The notes under the pieces are model-generated. The model saw nothing but the letters and a program-made list of their open reading frames with translations, was not told where the DNA came from and made no database searches. Below are positions 51,397-53,497 of a stretch of 53,497 nucleotides of DNA, piece by piece. The position numbers were made by a program, and so were the translations under genes. Source of the DNA: JAXHTY01 sp034189225 (GTDB taxonomy: Bacteria; Desulfobacterota; Desulfobacteria; Desulfobacterales; Desulfosudaceae); the NCBI GenBank assembly GCA_034189225.1, contig JAXHVL010000021.1:1-53497 (forward strand), in the 5' to 3' direction. Each line of letters begins with the position of its first letter. The first letter of the stretch is position 1.

Positions 51397-51963
51397 ATGA
51401 AAAGAAGATATGTGAAGTTCATTGCCGTGCTGACAATCCTTTTTCTCCCGTCCCTCTGTTTTGGAACCGATGTCGGGGTGACATCGACCCAAGTGATGGC
51501 AGGATATGTGATCTCTCCGGTTTTCGAGATCAGCAGCCGGCCTGACTTGAATTATGTCATGACCAATGTCCGTGTTGAATGGATGAGATTTGAAAAGAAC
51601 TTTCGGATGCTGGCCGAGGCGACCTATTCCAAAACCACCACCGGAGCCAGCGGCTATCTCATCGGCGGCACCTTGCTTTTGCGCTATGATTTTGAGCCAA
51701 TAGGGAAGCTCATTCCCTATGCCCAGGTAGGGGCCGGTATTTTATACACCGATCTGGACAGGGATTATTCGCAAGACCTTGTTGGAAATGAAATTGAATT
51801 CAACCCACAAGCCAGTCTCGGTTTTCGTTATGCAATCCACTCAAAACTATCACTCGATGTTGAAGGCATATTCCACCATGTTTCAAATGCGGGGCTTGAA
51901 GATAGAAACATTGGGGTAAATGGAGTGGGTTGTTTGGTGGGGGTGACGTATTACTGGGGGTAG
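51397..51963 (+). CDS. PagL-like lipid A 3-O-deacylase (acyloxyacyl hydrolase family)
   Basis: A 188-residue outer-membrane beta-barrel enzyme that would remove the 3-O acyl chain of lipid A. The signal peptide is at about 1-23 (ends CFGTD). The strands alternate (FRMLAEATYSKT, YLIGGTLLLRYDF, LIPYAQVGAGILYT). The PagL catalytic motif is in IFHHVSNAGLED, with His161 and Ser163. It ends in an aromatic (YYWG), as BAM substrates do. It lies 58 bp after the 44-codon frame and may be cotranscribed with the efflux genes, giving a combined envelope-stress or permeability module. Confidence 0.85.
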   Translation: MKRRYVKFIAVLTILFLPSLCFGTDVGVTSTQVMAGYVISPVFEISSRPDLNYVMTNVRVEWMRFEKNFRMLAEATYSKTTTGASGYLIGGTLLLRYDFEPIGKLIPYAQVGAGILYTDLDRDYSQDLVGNEIEFNPQASLGFRYAIHSKLSLDVEGIFHHVSNAGLEDRNIGVNGVGCLVGVTYYWG

Positions 51964-51985
51964 GACTGCTGAAACCAAAGAAGGT

Positions 51986-52371
51986 TTGATTCAATCCATC
52001 ATCCGGCAACCACAATGGGGGCATAAAACCGAAATGAAGATGAATATGAGCACGTGGATCATGTTGCTGCTGGTCTTTGCCCTGGCTATTTTTGCCTACA
52101 TGAAAGATCCGGCACTGGTGCCCGAGGGTTTGGAAGGCCGGTGGAGAAAACTCTCTTGGGCAATCCTGCCGGCGATGGTCCTTGCTTTTATAGTGGCAGA
52201 AATGGTCAGCGTGATCCTTCCCCGGGAACTCATGACCCGGTGGCTGGGCGAAGAGTCCGATCTTCGCGCGGTCTGACCATGGCTACCCTGGCCGGAGCCA
52301 TTACCCCCGGAGCCTTATTTAAAGGTGTTTGTCGATCGTTGTTCCAGTCTGATTCATTGCATGGCCCTTGA
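51986..52371 (+). pseudogene. ArsP/YraQ-type permease, N-terminal fragment with frameshift
   Basis: MNMSTWIMLLLVFALAIFAY, MKDPALVPEGLEGRWRKLSW and PRELMTRWLGEES match the start of DUF318 permeases (helix, Arg-rich loop, helix, then WLGxES). The frame ends at 52276, but the family text continues one frame over as RGLTMATLAGAITPGALF. After that the sequence is unrelated. The remaining helices are lost. The matching C-terminal type of permease fragment is found at 40545-40750. Confidence 0.65.
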
Positions 52372-52542
52372 GGACAAATACGGGGCATGCGTGGTAACCT
52401 CCGGAGGGGGGGTGATGAATGGCCCATTGTCCAATACCTCCATCACTTTTTATGGTCAGCGGTGCGGTTCCGGTTTATATTGATTAACTGGTATCAGAAA
52501 GAATGGCCCTATGAGTATGAATACTGGAAGGAGCGGGCCTAA
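52361..52542 (+). pseudogene. Flavodoxin/NADPH-dependent FMN reductase fragment
   Basis: MALEDKYGACVVTSGGG, then one frame over GDEWPIVQYLHHFL, reproduce the phosphate-loop region of flavodoxin-fold FMN reductases (typically ...VVTSGGGGDExxIVEYL). The next residues (WYQKEWPYEYEYWKERA, stop at 52540) do not continue that fold and look like the end of another protein. It is fused directly to the permease scrap. Confidence 0.5.
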
Positions 52543-52582
52543 AGCAAATAATTCACACAATTCAAGTAGGGAGGTATTAAGC

Positions 52583-53401
52583 ATGGAAAGCAAGATAGCT
52601 CAATCGCTTAACTTAAAATACCATACTGTGGCCATCCTCTGGAGTGATGATAGACCCGAGAAGGCCATGGGCTTTAAACAAGGCAAATGGGGCTGTGTCA
52701 TGTGGATGCTGGCGGCTGCAGCCAAAGGGAGAACCGCGGCCTTCGATGAAAAGACCTACGGCTGCTGGGGCGGCGGAGTCGGTCTGGGATTCGGAAACCA
52801 GTATCTTAACTTCCCCGGCGGCCTTGAGTGTTTCAATCATTTCCTGTCAACAGGCAATGAGAATTGGCAGCAAGGCCGCGATATGGCGGAAAAGCTGGGA
52901 TCTGCTGCAGGCAAGGATTTTTTGGAGAAATTCCGCCACGGGGAAGGGTATATGAAGTCGCCGGAGCTGATAAAAAGGTTCATTGACAGCCTGCCCATCA
53001 TGGAGGTGCCTGAAAAATATGTGGTCTTTAAACCCCTAACCGATATCGATCCGACCCAGGAACAGCCCCGGGTGATTGTATTTCTGGCTGATCCGGACCA
53101 ACTTTCTGCCCTGGTTGTGCTGGCCAATTACGGCATGGGGGACAACCAGAGCGTAATCGCCCCCTTTGCCGCCGGATGCCAGCAGATCGGGATATTCCCC
53201 TACCGGGAGGCACGCTCGGAGCGTCCCCGGGCGGTTATCGGCCTCACGGACCTTTCTGCAAGAAAGAACCTCAAAAAACAGCTTGACAGGAATGTGCTCT
53301 CCTTTGCCGTCCCCTGGCTGATGTTTGAGGAGATGGAAGACAACGTTGAGGGGAGCTTTTTACAGAAAGAGACCTGGAGGGCCCTCCAGGAGGCTCCTTA
53401 G
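52583..53401 (+). CDS. DUF169 domain protein
   Basis: A 272-residue soluble protein of the DUF169 family, whose function is unknown; members are frequent in anaerobes and archaea. Signatures: YHTVAILWSDDRPEKAMGFK near residue 14, the Cys/Gly-rich GCVMWMLAAAAKGRTAAFD and YGCWGGGVGLGFGNQY near 60-80, PEKYVVFKPL near 150, and FPYREARSERPRAVIGLTDL near 218. The Cys pair could bind a metal or cluster; that is a guess. GGGAGG lies 8 bases before the ATG at 52583. The stop codon TAG coincides with the TAG opening of a MITE, so the C-terminus may be slightly altered. Confidence 0.85.
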   Translation: MESKIAQSLNLKYHTVAILWSDDRPEKAMGFKQGKWGCVMWMLAAAAKGRTAAFDEKTYGCWGGGVGLGFGNQYLNFPGGLECFNHFLSTGNENWQQGRDMAEKLGSAAGKDFLEKFRHGEGYMKSPELIKRFIDSLPIMEVPEKYVVFKPLTDIDPTQEQPRVIVFLADPDQLSALVVLANYGMGDNQSVIAPFAAGCQQIGIFPYREARSERPRAVIGLTDLSARKNLKKQLDRNVLSFAVPWLMFEEMEDNVEGSFLQKETWRALQEAP

Positions 53402-53497
53402 TGCCCATCCATAAATTGCTATTTTGCCCGATTTCTGCGTCAGGCTCAAATTTTAATCCTCAAAATACGCAAAGTATTCCTCCGGTTAAAATTTTCG
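53401..53497. repeat. 145-bp MITE, inverted copy, cut by the window edge
   Basis: Starts GTGCCCATCCATAAATTGCT directly after TA and is the reverse complement of the right two thirds of the element at 24044-24188, essentially identical over the 97 visible bases. Its first base is the G of the DUF169 stop codon. Confidence 0.88.

Overview
The window looks like a chromosomal segment of a mesophilic, anaerobic Gram-negative bacterium, most likely a Desulfobacterota (Desulfobacterales-like) sulfate reducer. This is an inference. It rests on outer-membrane export genes, an exosortase-type polysaccharide locus, a cytoplasmic Mo/Fe-S/flavin redox cluster with a TauE-type exporter, and several families of short terminal-inverted-repeat elements. 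No rRNA gene, CRISPR array or phage is visible.

Region 1 (about 80-20350, all on the minus strand, read right to left) is an exosortase-linked exopolysaccharide operon. It runs wza, chain-length regulator, BY-kinase, outer-membrane beta-barrel, flippase, sulfotransferase, polymerase, two more sulfotransferases, a secreted glycosidase-like protein, three glycosyltransferases, an acyltransferase, a WecG-type transferase, an exosortase fused to EpsI, wecB, and the collapsed remnant of a TPR protein. Three sulfotransferases suggest a sulfated polymer. Two 259-bp copies of one MITE bracket the middle sulfotransferase, and one of them supplies its stop codon.

Region 2 (20350-30800) is mostly housekeeping: a broken STN-domain gene, tRNA-Phe with promoter and terminator, rsmE, a very acidic protein built on DIIDLTE repeats, valS (with a MITE just ahead of its ribosome-binding site), nadC, a rhomboid protease fused to a DnaJ C-terminal-like domain, and lepA.

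Region 3 (30808-39830, minus strand) is an eight-gene operon: TauE/SafE exporter with an extracytoplasmic domain, a YidC/DUF106-like membrane protein, a 4Fe-4S protein, a GltD-like FAD/NAD(P)H oxidoreductase, a 70-aa protein, a 2Fe-2S/4Fe-4S protein, a ferritin-like diiron protein and a signal-less molybdopterin oxidoreductase. I infer a cytoplasmic NAD(P)H-linked reductase or oxidase for a sulfur oxyanion or related substrate, paired with an exporter. It is the best candidate here for an undescribed system.

Region 4 (39890-53497) is an accessory, scarred region. It holds chimeric transporter and permease pseudogenes, IS91-, DUF6431- and DUF4338-type remnants, several repeat elements, a dihaem cytochrome c peroxidase, a complete TetR-RND tripartite efflux operon with a likely operator, a PagL-type lipid A deacylase, a flavodoxin/permease mosaic, and a DUF169 protein whose stop codon coincides with a MITE end. 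That last MITE is an inverted copy of the one before valS, about 29 kb away.
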